NCBI GenBank assembly: GCA_965237635.1
Contig: CBDEFX010000002.1
Span: 62,001 to 126,000, forward strand
DNA: 64,000 nucleotides
DNA from: CBDEFX01 sp965237635
GTDB lineage: Bacteria > Chloroflexota > Dehalococcoidia > Lucifugimonadales > CAUZJF01
Direction of reading: 5' to 3'
Shown: positions 43,540-52,340 of the stretch, one piece after another
How positions within the stretch are numbered: position 1 is the first letter of the stretch
Layout: each line of letters begins with the position of its first letter
Position numbers and translations under genes: made by a program
Notes under the pieces: model-generated
Database searches by the model: none
Told to the model about the DNA's origin: nothing
What the model saw: only the letters and a program-made list of their open reading frames with translations

Positions 43540-45258
43540 CCCGAATCCACCGAAGGAGGGCGTCGGGTTAGCGTCCTGAGGCGGCAAGAAGGTGCTCCTG
43601 TGCTTCTGGGATAATGGTTTTGTAGCAAAAAAACGGCCCCGGAAAAGGAGCACCCAGTAGATGCTGCCACGCAACCACCCCGACCGGATCCAAATCACCT
43701 TCGACGACCGCCGTTTGGTGGCCAATGCCGGGCTGCTCCTTCCGGCCACCCTGGCGCGGCACCTCGGCCTGCCCGAACTCGTCCGGCAGCGCCTCGACCT
43801 GGGCGATGCCCCGGGGCGGGCGAACACGAGCGACAAGATGATGACGCTGGTGGCGTCTGCGCTGGCTGGGGGCGACTGCATTGACGACGCCGATGTGTTG
43901 CGCACCGGGGGAACGGCCTGCACCCTGGGCGGCACGGTCAAGGCGCCATCCACCCTGGGCACCTTCCTGCGCAGCTTCCGGTGGGGCCACGTCCGTCAAC
44001 TCGACCGGGTGAGCCGCGAGTTGCTGGCCCGGGCTTGGCAGGCCGGGGCGGGACCCGGCGACGGGCCCCTGACCATTGACCTGGACTCCACCATCTGCGA
44101 GACCTACGGACTGGCCAAGGAGGGCGCCCGCCACCACGGCTATACCGGCAAGCGGGGCTACCACCCGCTGCCGGCCATCGCCGCCGGCACCGGAGACGTG
44201 CTGATGTCCCGGCTGCGCGAGGGCCGGGCCAACACCGCCCGCGGCGCCGCCCACTTCCTGCGGGAGACGGTGGGACGGGTGCGCTACGCCGGGGCCGACG
44301 GACGACTCACGCTACGGGCCGACAGCGGGTTCTACACTCATGGCGTGGTATCCGTCTGCCGCAAGATGGATGTCCGCTTCTCCATCACCATCCGCCAGCA
44401 CAAAAGCCTGCACAATCTCATCGAGGCGATACCCGAAGATGCCTGGACGCCGATTCCTTACTGGATGGACGGTGCCGCCGATGTGGCCGAGACCACCTGC
44501 ACCCCCTTCCAGGCCGAGGCGGACGCCGCGCCGGTACGGCTCATCGTCCGGCGGGTGAAGCCGACGCCCGGTTCCCAACTGGCCCTCTTCGCCAAATACA
44601 GCTATCATGGCTTCATCACCGACCGGGACGGGGAGTTGCTCGAACTGGAGGCTGACCATCGCCGCCACGCCGAGATCGAGAATGCCATACGCGACCTCAA
44701 GTACGGCGTCGGGCTGAACCATCTCCCCTCGGGCCGCTTCGCCGCCAACGGCGCCTGGCTGGCCGTCCAGACGATGGCCCACAACCTGGCCCGCTGGACG
44801 GCGCGGATCGGTCTGGGAGAGCGGATAGCCACCACCAAGACCCTCCGGCGGCGGTTCTTCTCCCTGGCCGGACGGCTCACCCGCTCGGCACGCCGGTTGA
44901 CCCTGCATCTTCCGGATCGCTGGCCTTGGGCTGAGAAGTTCAGCCGTGCCTTGGCCCGGCTGCGAGCCATTCCACTCCCGGCCTGACGGCACCGTCGGCG
45001 ACCGACCCACCCACCGGACAACCGAAGATCCCCGCAGACTCGTGCCAGCCCGGTCCGAGAGAGTTCCCTGCTGCGTATTCTCTCGCCATCCCGCGCATCG
45101 CAGCTCCCGCAGACAGCCATAGGGACCCCTGTGCGGCGATGAAGACCGTCCGCCGACCTCCCTACCCCAAATGGAACCCAGGCTATTTCCCCTGTAGCTC
45201 CCTCACCCCCCTTCCGCTTTCCTCACGCCGTCCATCGGTGTCCTTCGGTGGATTCGGG
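43540..45258 (+). mobile_element. IS1380-family insertion sequence, copy 2 (complete)
   Basis: 1719 bp, the same length as copy 1, with identical 18-bp terminal repeats. The flanks are CTAAA at the left and CTAAT at the right, a 5-bp duplication with one mismatch. It lies against the transcription of the gene it interrupts. Confidence 0.95.
43661..44986 (+). CDS. IS1380 family transposase (copy 2)
   Basis: This 441-residue transposase is nearly identical to the one at 10230-11555, with two visible substitutions (HPLPAIA and IENAIRD). All catalytic motifs (DLDSTICETYG, LRADSGFY, HAEIENAIRD) are intact. Confidence 0.95.
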   Translation: MLPRNHPDRIQITFDDRRLVANAGLLLPATLARHLGLPELVRQRLDLGDAPGRANTSDKMMTLVASALAGGDCIDDADVLRTGGTACTLGGTVKAPSTLGTFLRSFRWGHVRQLDRVSRELLARAWQAGAGPGDGPLTIDLDSTICETYGLAKEGARHHGYTGKRGYHPLPAIAAGTGDVLMSRLREGRANTARGAAHFLRETVGRVRYAGADGRLTLRADSGFYTHGVVSVCRKMDVRFSITIRQHKSLHNLIEAIPEDAWTPIPYWMDGAADVAETTCTPFQAEADAAPVRLIVRRVKPTPGSQLALFAKYSYHGFITDRDGELLELEADHRRHAEIENAIRDLKYGVGLNHLPSGRFAANGAWLAVQTMAHNLARWTARIGLGERIATTKTLRRRFFSLAGRLTRSARRLTLHLPDRWPWAEKFSRALARLRAIPLPA

Positions 45259-45817
45259 CTAATAAGGCCGGCGCGACCGTCTGGCTGGTGGTGCCGAGAG
45301 ACGTCGTTGCCGGCGCGACCGGCACTCCGATCGTCCGAGATGAGACTGCAGCAGTAGACGACGCCTTCGACGTTACGCCCGGAGGAACAGGGACTCCCAC
45401 TACCCGCGACGCCACTGTAGTTGACGCGGACTGGGTAGAGCCCAGGCCTCGGACGGCCGGAAGTCCAGCGGACCTAGGCGAGACCGCGACGCTGCTCGGT
45501 ACCAGCGAAATGAGCGAGGACGGCACAGCAACCCCGACGGTTCTAGATGCGACAGCCGTCGTCGAAGGCACGATACCGGCCTCGGCTGCGACGGCGGGGA
45601 TTCCCCGGGTCACTCCTCCCACGGACTGCTGGGACGGCACGAGCTGTTGGGCGGTAGTTGTGACCGGTCCCGAAACCTCGGGCGTCACCGTCTGCATCGA
45701 CGGGATAAGCTGGGCAAGAGCGACGCCGCCAAGCACGAGTGCCAGCACCGTCGAGCACACGACGCCCAGGGCGCGCCAATCGGTGATCGTCCGCTCTATG
45801 AGTCTCGACAACCCCAT
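45259..45817 (-). pseudogene. Ser/Thr-rich repeat surface protein, N-terminal part
   Basis: The ATG at 45817 begins MGLSRLIERTITDWRALGVV then a membrane or signal helix (CSTVLALVLGGVALAQ). About 150 residues of Thr/Ser/Val repeats follow, with the recurring theme STxAVSSRTIGVPVxPxxTS, about 27 residues long. The gene is cut by IS1380 after SQTVAPALL. Lengths (559 + 788 bases with one target copy) add to 449 codons, so the gene was intact before insertion. The start is 10 bp from the propeller gene stop, so it belongs to the same operon. Confidence 0.7.
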
Positions 45818-45827
45818 CGACAGGCCC

Positions 45828-46880
45828 TTACGGCTCGATGCGGTGAATCTTGAGGTCTGACGTATTCTGCCAAATGGCGTCGTTGGCGTCGACGACCGTT
45901 CCCCTTATAGCGTTGCTGGTGTGCGCCCACATTGTAGGTACACCGGTCGCCGGATCGACTCGCGCCGCGCCTTGAAGGGGAGCAACCGACGAGACCTGTC
46001 CCCCGATCACCGGCCTTCCCAATGTATCGACGCCAATCGAGCCTACTGTCGCGACGCCTGCCAGGTTCCACACTTTGAGCTCGTTTGTCGCCCGGTTGAA
46101 CCGGGCTATTCGGTCTGTGCCGGGGAACCAGAGTCCATCGTCGGCATGTAAGTAAGCAGCCCTCGAACCTGAGGACGCGATTGGATTGAAGTCCAGGGGC
46201 CAGAGCGTCACGTTGCCGGTAGCCGGGTCAAGCTCGGCCACCCTGCCCGGAAGGTCGATGGTGAACAGGACCTTCCCATCGGGCGCCGGTGCGATACCTC
46301 TGACCCAATCCCCCTCGGCGGTCGGAAGCTGCCAGGTCGTTACCGTGTTGTCCGCAGTGGACAATCTGGATATCAACGGAAAATAGCAGCATACCGACCC
46401 TCCGAACCAGACGTCCCCTGAAGTGTCGACCGCGATAGAGATGACGTCCCATCCGCCGAACGGCCACTCAGTGAACGTGTCGGTTGCGGGGTCCAGACGG
46501 CCAATCGCGTAGCTCGCCAGTCCCGGCCGGCTGATGTACTCTCCAAAGTAGACCTTTTGCGTGCTCGACGAGAATACAGTGGTCCCATCGCTAGTGGAGC
46601 CACCGACGGGGATGGACCAAGTTGTCACCGTGCTCGTCGCCATCGGCTCAAGGCGCGCAATGCTGGTCCTGGCGCCATCGGAGTACCACGCGTTGCCAGA
46701 GTCGTCCATCGATATCGTTGTTGCTGAGACCGACCATGTGGTTACGGTCGCGTCCTGAGCGGCGAGCACACCCGAGTAGGCCACCAACACTAGTACGGAC
46801 GCAAGGCCGAGCGCCACAACCGCCGCTCCCTGCCTCATCCCCACGCGATGACGTTCCGACCTGGACTCGTAGTTGCTCAT
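45828..46880 (-). CDS. Vgb/streptogramin-lyase-like beta-propeller, exported
   Basis: This 350-residue protein starts at an ATG behind CAAGGAG. An N-terminal helix (VVALGLASVLVLVAYSGVLA) is followed by repeated blades: NAWYSDGARTSIARLEPMAT, TVTTWSIPVGG, YAIGRLDPATDTFTEWPFGG, DVWFGGSVCCYFPLISRLST, GRVAELDPATGNVTLWPLDF, DRIARFNRATNELKVWNLAG. The D-x-VWF/WYS and RxDPATxxxTxWxLP rhythm matches Vgb-type propellers. Enzymatic virginiamycin lyase activity is unlikely in this context; a surface binding role alongside the archaellin-like protein is more plausible. Confidence 0.8.
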   Translation of the reverse strand: MSNYESRSERHRVGMRQGAAVVALGLASVLVLVAYSGVLAAQDATVTTWSVSATTISMDDSGNAWYSDGARTSIARLEPMATSTVTTWSIPVGGSTSDGTTVFSSSTQKVYFGEYISRPGLASYAIGRLDPATDTFTEWPFGGWDVISIAVDTSGDVWFGGSVCCYFPLISRLSTADNTVTTWQLPTAEGDWVRGIAPAPDGKVLFTIDLPGRVAELDPATGNVTLWPLDFNPIASSGSRAAYLHADDGLWFPGTDRIARFNRATNELKVWNLAGVATVGSIGVDTLGRPVIGGQVSSVAPLQGAARVDPATGVPTMWAHTSNAIRGTVVDANDAIWQNTSDLKIHRIEP

Positions 46881-46905
46881 GCTGTCTCCTTGCCCGACTT
46901 CTGAG

Positions 46906-47340
46906 TTAATCGGCTCCCTTGCGGCGGCCCATCACAACAAGTAGGACGGCGACAATCACGAGGGCGCCTGCCAGGGCCAGTAGCAGCCCCGTCTGATAGC
47001 CAGACCTAGACGAGCGCGAAGGCTCTCCGGACGTTGGCACCCGTGCGGCCTCCTCTTGACGGGTGGTCTGCCGACTTTGAATCGGGGCGACCTTTTGCTC
47101 CTGAGCCACGAGGCCGATGACCACTGGAGTTATCACGGTGGTCGTGGGTGCGGCTATCAACTCGGATGGCCCTGTTGATGGAGTTGGAGGGTCGGCAGAG
47201 GCGTTCTGTCCGCACGCCGCTAACATTAGCAGCGCCGCCGGCAACCCTGCCGCTACCGCGGATCTACCGACATCTCGTAGTGGCAACTTCTCGGAGCCCT
47301 CGCCATCACTTCTGGACCTCGGACAGACCGCTGTCTTCAA
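46906..47340 (-). CDS. Small lipoprotein with C-terminal membrane anchor
   Basis: This protein of up to 144 residues has a start that is uncertain (TTG at 47340 or a later TTG). The signal AAGLPAALLMLAAC ends in a lipobox Cys. A Pro/Thr/Ser linker follows (DPPTPSTGPSE), and the C-terminus is GYQTGLLLALAGALVIVAVL then LVVMGRRKGAD: a membrane helix plus basic tail. Anchors at both ends are unusual; the tail resembles a sorting signal. It lies 19 bp from the archaellin-like gene and 25 bp from the propeller gene. Confidence 0.6.
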   Translation of the reverse strand: MKTAVCPRSRSDGEGSEKLPLRDVGRSAVAAGLPAALLMLAACGQNASADPPTPSTGPSELIAAPTTTVITPVVIGLVAQEQKVAPIQSRQTTRQEEAARVPTSGEPSRSSRSGYQTGLLLALAGALVIVAVLLVVMGRRKGAD

Positions 47341-47359
47341 GATAGCGGTGAAGGCATAG

Positions 47360-48013
47360 TTAGTCCAGGCTCACCACTTCCGTCGTCAGGATCGGGAGAC
47401 TCCTTTTCACCTCGAGGACTTTACCTTGAGACGGCTTTATCTGGACTGTGAACGCGTCGCCGGCTCCTGGTCGCGTGGTAATAAGGGTGCCACCATCGTT
47501 GATGTTCACCACAATCACGGCCTGCTCGGTAGCGTCAAGTGCGTCCGGCGAGGCGGTGCCTAGCCAGTTGATCACCCAACCCATGTTGGCACCGGCGGTG
47601 TCCGCGTTGGCGTTCCACGCCACATTTGCCAGGTCGTCGCCATCCGTATAGGTTACCGCTATCGTCGAGGTCGTGAGGTCGACAGTCTTGGAAGTGCCGG
47701 GTGAAGACGAGACAGGTATCAGCACCCTTTCGAGGGCAAGCGGCGAGCCCGTTGAACGGGCCACGACGGTCCCTTTGACACCCAGGATCGTTGCCGTCTC
47801 TCCCAGGCCGCCCGTGACAGCCTCCTTGGCTGTTTGAGAGCTAAGTAGGCCCGTGCTCAGGACAGCGAAGGCGAACACCGAGGCGACCACAACGAAGGCG
47901 ATGAGCACAATGGCCGTCTCAAGTCCGGTAATTCCTCTCTCGTCGGACACACGAGGTCGCTTCGAGTCTGGGCGGGCAACAGTCCGTCCGGCTATGGCGT
48001 TGCCGTGAGCCAT
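47360..48013 (-). CDS. Archaellin/type IV pilin-like protein with class III signal
   Basis: This 217-residue protein starts at the ATG at 48013 behind AAGGGG. Its N-terminus is SDERGITGLETAIVLIAFVV then VASVFAFAVLSTGLLSS, matching the archaeal flagellin (archaellin) N-terminal domain: cleavage is expected after Gly27, leaving mature ITGLE with Glu at +5. AKEAVTGGLGETATILGVKG continues the archaellin-like helix-to-head transition. The remaining 140 residues form a beta-rich head (TIAVTYTDGDDLANVAWNAN). In archaea this domain builds the archaellum. It is the first gene of a four-gene leftward operon. No ATPase or membrane platform gene is visible nearby. Confidence 0.8.
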   Translation of the reverse strand: MAHGNAIAGRTVARPDSKRPRVSDERGITGLETAIVLIAFVVVASVFAFAVLSTGLLSSQTAKEAVTGGLGETATILGVKGTVVARSTGSPLALERVLIPVSSSPGTSKTVDLTTSTIAVTYTDGDDLANVAWNANADTAGANMGWVINWLGTASPDALDATEQAVIVVNINDGGTLITTRPGAGDAFTVQIKPSQGKVLEVKRSLPILTTEVVSLD

Positions 48014-48465
48014 CACTTTTCCCCTTGGAAGCAGGTGGTCAAGAGGCCGACATTCCGATGAATGCCCGTGGGCCGTAGAGACGCCCCGCTGGGGCGTCTC
48101 CGACGTAGCCGCTGGAACTCTGCCACCGTGCCCCGGTGAAGTCAGTCGCTATGATAACCCCAACCGCCGTATGTGCCAAGCAGGTCTAGGGCCACGGCTG
48201 GCCGGGTTTTAGCTTCGTAGACTCCAGTCGATGACATTCTAGGCGCTAAGGCCTAGAATGTCATCGACGCCACGACGTGACTTTGCGCAGGAAGTCTCCT
48301 ACAACTCTCTCCCTGAGTCCCGATGTGGCATCGGGGCGAAGGGCCTGGGGAGGGGTGGTCTCATGTCTAAGCAGCCCCACCCCTCGACGCCACATCAGGA
48401 GGCCGACGACTTGGAGACTGTGGCGTGGCTAGGAACCGTCATAAAGGATAATCAAGGAGACGCTC
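48014..48465. repeat. Interval with two strong hairpins and a dispersed repeat
   Basis: GAGACGCCCC-GCT-GGGGCGTCTC lies at 48078-48100. A perfect 18-bp inverted repeat with a six-base loop lies at 48227-48268 (arm GTCGATGACATTCTAGGC). Bases 48283-48365 match 54592-54660 (shared GGGCGAAGGG and CTGGGGAGGGGTGGTC). No gene is seen; this is the leader region of two divergent operons. Confidence 0.65.
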
Positions 48466-49425
48466 ATGAGACCTGACGAGATTAGGAAGCTGATAGTCGG
48501 CCCGATGGCCAACGTGACCACGCCCTACGACGACAACTACCGCGTGGACCTCGGCAGGATGGCCGAGCTAACGCGGATGTGGGTCGAAAACGGCCTGGTG
48601 AAGGGCAGGACGGTGCTCAAAGTGGTGGCCGTCATGGGCGAAAACGCCCTTCTGCGTGACGACGAGTGGGCGCCGATTGTCCGCACTGCCGCTCAGGCCG
48701 CCAATGGCAAAGCCACGATCGCCTGCGGTATTCATTTCAAGGACACCATACGGGCTATCGAGGACCTCAAGACGGCGGAGGACGCCGGTGCGGTCGCGGT
48801 CCAGGTCTGTGCCCCCATCTTCAACCACCCGACCCAGGACGACACCCTCCGGTTCTTCGAGGCGCTGTCGGACGCCGTCGATGTGGGCATCATCGTCTAC
48901 AACACGCCCTGGATGACGTCCGGTGGCATCGCCCTGGACACCATGAAAAAGATATGCCAGCTGGAGCAGATTGTCGCAATCAAGTGGGCCCCTAACCCCG
49001 GTGACGACTATGAGCCGCTGTTCGAGTTCAAAGACCAGGTCAGCATTATCGACAACACCGGACGGCCCATGGTGGGCCATAAGCTGGGAGCGCGCGGGTA
49101 CATCAACCTGGCGGTCGATGCCTACCCGCCTCACGAATTCCGCATCTGGGACCTCATGGAAGAGGGCCGATACGACGAGGCCCAGCAGCTCTTCGACAAC
49201 GTGAACGTCCCCCTCAGGGAGCTCCACATAAAGCAGAACCAGAACTCAGGCGGCGAGGCCCGCACCAAGAAGGGCATGGCGACCTTGCTGGGCCACCATA
49301 TGGGCTCGATGCGCCCGCCCTCGCTGCCCCTCAGCCAGGAGGAGATGGACGAGCTGCGCGAGCTGTTGGAAAGCTTTGGGTGGCCGGTCGTCCCCCGGAA
49401 GGAAGTGGCCGAGGCGCTCGCCTGA
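48466..49425 (+). CDS. DapA-like dihydrodipicolinate synthase family aldolase
   Basis: This 319-residue TIM-barrel class I aldolase begins at the ATG at 48466 behind AAGGAGA. The Schiff-base Lys lies in QIVAIKWAPNPGDDY and the catalytic Tyr in DVGIIVYNTPWMTSGG. The GxxG-type substrate motif is degenerate (KVVAVMGENALLRDDEW), so it is a DHDPS/NAL-family enzyme on another 2-keto acid rather than lysine biosynthesis. It heads a rightward group with an MBL hydrolase. Confidence 0.88.
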   Translation: MRPDEIRKLIVGPMANVTTPYDDNYRVDLGRMAELTRMWVENGLVKGRTVLKVVAVMGENALLRDDEWAPIVRTAAQAANGKATIACGIHFKDTIRAIEDLKTAEDAGAVAVQVCAPIFNHPTQDDTLRFFEALSDAVDVGIIVYNTPWMTSGGIALDTMKKICQLEQIVAIKWAPNPGDDYEPLFEFKDQVSIIDNTGRPMVGHKLGARGYINLAVDAYPPHEFRIWDLMEEGRYDEAQQLFDNVNVPLRELHIKQNQNSGGEARTKKGMATLLGHHMGSMRPPSLPLSQEEMDELRELLESFGWPVVPRKEVAEALA

Positions 49426-49498
49426 GGCTTTAAGGCGTGGACACAACGGAGTGGGGGAAGGGTAACCCTTCGGAGGCGCCATAAAGGACGGTCTGTTC

Positions 49499-50338
49499 AT
49501 GCCAGACGCAACTATGACCGGCTACACGCGCACGATCGGCAAAGTTGAACTGGTGTCTCTGACCGACGGTCACGGGAGTGAAAGCCCAACCGGAGTATTT
49601 CCCGCGAGTACAGCCGAGATCTGGAAGGTGGAGTACCCCGAGCTCCTCGACGAGCAGGGGCTCTTTCATCCCCGATGGGGGTGCGTGGCAGTCCGATCCA
49701 GTGGCAAGCTCGTAATCGTGGACACCGGAGACGGCCCACCGGCGGGCACGCTCATGGATGACATGCGCTACAAGGGAGTGCAACCGGAGGACGTGGACTT
49801 CGTCTTAACAACCCACCTGCACGGGGACCACATCGGGTGGAACATGACCAGTCGGCAACCCACGTTTCCTAAAGCCAGATACCTTGTGCCGAAGGCGGAC
49901 TATGAATACTGGACGAGTGCGGAGGTCCTTGACTCCGCGCCTACGCCCGGCGACTCGAGGCCGAAGATCCAGACCCAGGTAATGCCGTTGCTCGATCTAG
50001 GGGTGATGGACCTCATCGAGGGCGAACATCAGATTACCGAGGAAGTCGCCGCACTGCCGACTCCCGGCCACACCCCGGGTCACACGTCGGTTTCGATTTC
50101 CTCCGCCGGCGAGCAGGGGTTCATCCCGGGCGATGTGACCCACACCCCGGCTCAGGCGCACTACACTAACTGGAGCCCAACAGCCGATGTAGATCCCGAC
50201 GTGGCGCGTTCTACTCGCCACCGAGTGATCGACCGACTGGAAAGGGACGGCTCATTGGTTTCCGCCGGGCACTATCCGGCACCCGGTTTCGGACGTTTTG
50301 CCCGTAGAGAGGGACGTCGCTATTGGCAAACAGCATAG
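49499..50338 (+). CDS. Metallo-beta-lactamase fold hydrolase
   Basis: This 279-residue protein has the zinc motif LTTHLHGDHIGWN (HxHxDH), later zinc His in PTPGHTPGHTSVSI and Asp in FIPGDVTH, plus an IVDTGDGPP strand. This is the lactonase/glyoxalase-like MBL subgroup. The start has only a weak ribosome site (AAAGGA). It follows the DapA-like gene by 73 bp and may share its transcript. The substrate is unknown. Confidence 0.9.
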   Translation: MPDATMTGYTRTIGKVELVSLTDGHGSESPTGVFPASTAEIWKVEYPELLDEQGLFHPRWGCVAVRSSGKLVIVDTGDGPPAGTLMDDMRYKGVQPEDVDFVLTTHLHGDHIGWNMTSRQPTFPKARYLVPKADYEYWTSAEVLDSAPTPGDSRPKIQTQVMPLLDLGVMDLIEGEHQITEEVAALPTPGHTPGHTSVSISSAGEQGFIPGDVTHTPAQAHYTNWSPTADVDPDVARSTRHRVIDRLERDGSLVSAGHYPAPGFGRFARREGRRYWQTA

Positions 50339-50342
50339 CCGA

Positions 50343-51920
50343 CTACGAGTCCGCGAACTGGAACCCATACAGTTCTGCGTTCCGTAGATAGAACTTCAGC
50401 TTCACGCCGGTCGCAATGTCGTTGACCGTCTCGCTGCCGGCCCATGCGACCGGATGGTGAACGCTGTCCCCTGTGAAGGTCTGGCACTCCTGCCGGGAGT
50501 ACCCGTCCCAGGGGCTGCCCCAGGCATCCGTCACCTCGACGTCGACGTAGCCGTCGGCCTCACACCGCGCGTTAATCCAGAGACGGGACCCCGTCGAGAA
50601 GAGCGGCTTGGTCTCGACCAGACCCTCACGGACCGTTGCATCCAGGGAGGCCCAGCCGTCGAGGCGAATAGTCGCCAGGCAGAGATGGTGGCCGTTCTCT
50701 GAGAGCGCCGGGTCGCGCACCTCTGGCAGGTCCAACTCTTCTTCCTGGCCGGTCAGCCACCAGTCGTGGTGGACGTTCATGCCGCCGTAGTAGACCCACA
50801 CCTCGTCGCCCACAACGAGCGGCTGGGTCGGCGTTTCGACACCTAGATGGTCGTAGCTGCTTTCGGGGCCCCGCTGAATGAGCGGCCGGGGCACCGGGAA
50901 CCTCTTCCATTCGGACTCGTCCCGGCCGTAAAGCAGGTACATCTCCATCACGTTGTCCACCAGGTGCAGGACGTTGAGTATGCCTAGATGCATCTCGTCG
51001 ACCCGCCAGGAGACGAAGCCGTAGAGCCCGTCGTCGAGGTTGTCGGTCTCACCTGCCTCGAACGCTATCGTCGGCTCCGACCAGTTGATGCAGTCCTCGC
51101 TCTCTAGCCGGTAGACGCAGCGACGGGTATTCCAGACGCCCTCCGGCTTGCTGGGCCATACGGGTACGCCCTCTCCCGCGAACCCCGGACGGGGGGCCGA
51201 CGTCCACTTCCGGGCCCGGCCGTAGAGCACGTATTTCCCATCAACCGCATCGTAGGTCAGAGTCTCGACGTCGCCGGCCCAGTAAGGGATAACCGGGTTG
51301 CCTTCGTAGGGAGTCCAGTCGATGCCGTTCGGCGAGAAGTCCATGCTCATTCCCACTCCATAGAGGCCCTGGGCCGGAAAGGAATGGGCGTCGGCTCTCA
51401 GGTAGTCGGGCGGTCCCGGCAGCTTCAGATAGTGAACGTACATCATCTTGAAGCGGCGGGCCGGGTCTGTCTCGTGCTCGTCCAGCAAGATCGTCGGGGT
51501 CCGCGCCCTCGCGTCGGGCGCAAGGTCGAAGACGACACTGGTGTCTTGCCCGTCGATAAAGTGCTTGCCAAGGGGCGGCTTCTCCCAGTTCAGCCCGTCC
51601 TCCGACCGGGCGTAGCATAGGCGAGCATCCGTCAGGCCGATCCCAGGCGTGACGCCAAAGTAGTTCTGGACGTCCTCATACCAGCACTTGAACAGACCGT
51701 CCGCCGGGTCCCTTATGACGTTGAAAGCGCTCGTACGGAAGTAGGGAGTCGTCTCCCAGGGCTGGTCCTTCCTGATCAAGGGGTTGCTCGGGTGTTTCTT
51801 CGGCGTGTGCTGGGTGCGCTTCACGTTCCTAACGCTGGCGATCACCTCGTCGTCGACGAACAATTGCCGTGTCGTCCCGATCTCTTTGAAAACCCTATCT
51901 CGCGAATGCGCGGCGAACAT
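50343..51920 (-). CDS. Glycosidase-like five-bladed beta-propeller protein (GH32/43-like)
   Basis: This 525-residue protein has motifs of the GH32/43/68 propeller superfamily: QLFVDDEVIASVRNVKRTQH, KCWYEDVQNYFG, LCYARSEDGLNWEKPPLG, GMSMDFSPNGIDWTPYEGNP, YRLESEDCINWSEPTIAFEA and DEVWVYYGGMNVHHDWWLTG. A C-terminal beta-sandwich ending LKFYLRNAELYGFQFADS resembles the GH32 tail. The catalytic acids cannot be assigned with confidence. No signal peptide is evident. It converges on the MBL gene with a 4-base gap. Confidence 0.72.
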   Translation of the reverse strand: MFAAHSRDRVFKEIGTTRQLFVDDEVIASVRNVKRTQHTPKKHPSNPLIRKDQPWETTPYFRTSAFNVIRDPADGLFKCWYEDVQNYFGVTPGIGLTDARLCYARSEDGLNWEKPPLGKHFIDGQDTSVVFDLAPDARARTPTILLDEHETDPARRFKMMYVHYLKLPGPPDYLRADAHSFPAQGLYGVGMSMDFSPNGIDWTPYEGNPVIPYWAGDVETLTYDAVDGKYVLYGRARKWTSAPRPGFAGEGVPVWPSKPEGVWNTRRCVYRLESEDCINWSEPTIAFEAGETDNLDDGLYGFVSWRVDEMHLGILNVLHLVDNVMEMYLLYGRDESEWKRFPVPRPLIQRGPESSYDHLGVETPTQPLVVGDEVWVYYGGMNVHHDWWLTGQEEELDLPEVRDPALSENGHHLCLATIRLDGWASLDATVREGLVETKPLFSTGSRLWINARCEADGYVDVEVTDAWGSPWDGYSRQECQTFTGDSVHHPVAWAGSETVNDIATGVKLKFYLRNAELYGFQFADS

Positions 51921-52340
51921 AGACTGCTCCTTCAGACCCCGAGACTCTGGCTAAATGAGACCTGCCCGAGAGGGCGAGGGTAAGCAGCGCCCACGGAAAA
52001 GTCAACCGTCGTGTCTGCCGAGCGCTAGTCCGTGTCATCCCACGAAAACAGGGCCGCTTCGAAGGTTTCCAAAGGGGACTTTGCCCCTTTGGCGGGGGTC
52101 TAGGGGGAACCCCCAGCAAAAACACGTTAGGGCGGGTGGGTGGGAAAGGAGCCCTGAGATTTCATCTTGTAGGGCGCCTAAGGTATCAAGGCATGAACGA
52201 TCTGACGGGAAGAATTTGGGGCGAGATGTCGGGCATGACGACTGGTACCACCTGGGAATCTATGCAAATCAACCTCAACGGCAGTGCAGGTATAGTACAA
52301 TGCCAACAAGTCCCATCGAAGCCGACGGAGGTAACCGCGA
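51921..52340. repeat. Interval with a GC-rich double hairpin
   Basis: CCAAAGGGG-ACTTTG-CCCCTTTGG (52069-52092) is followed by GGGGGT...ACCCCC to 52114, a composite hairpin of the dispersed-repeat kind. No gene is seen in 420 bases. Confidence 0.6.

Noticed and set aside
48258..48476. 72-codon ORF before the DapA-like gene
   Set aside because: It is inside the hairpin and dispersed-repeat zone and carries no features.
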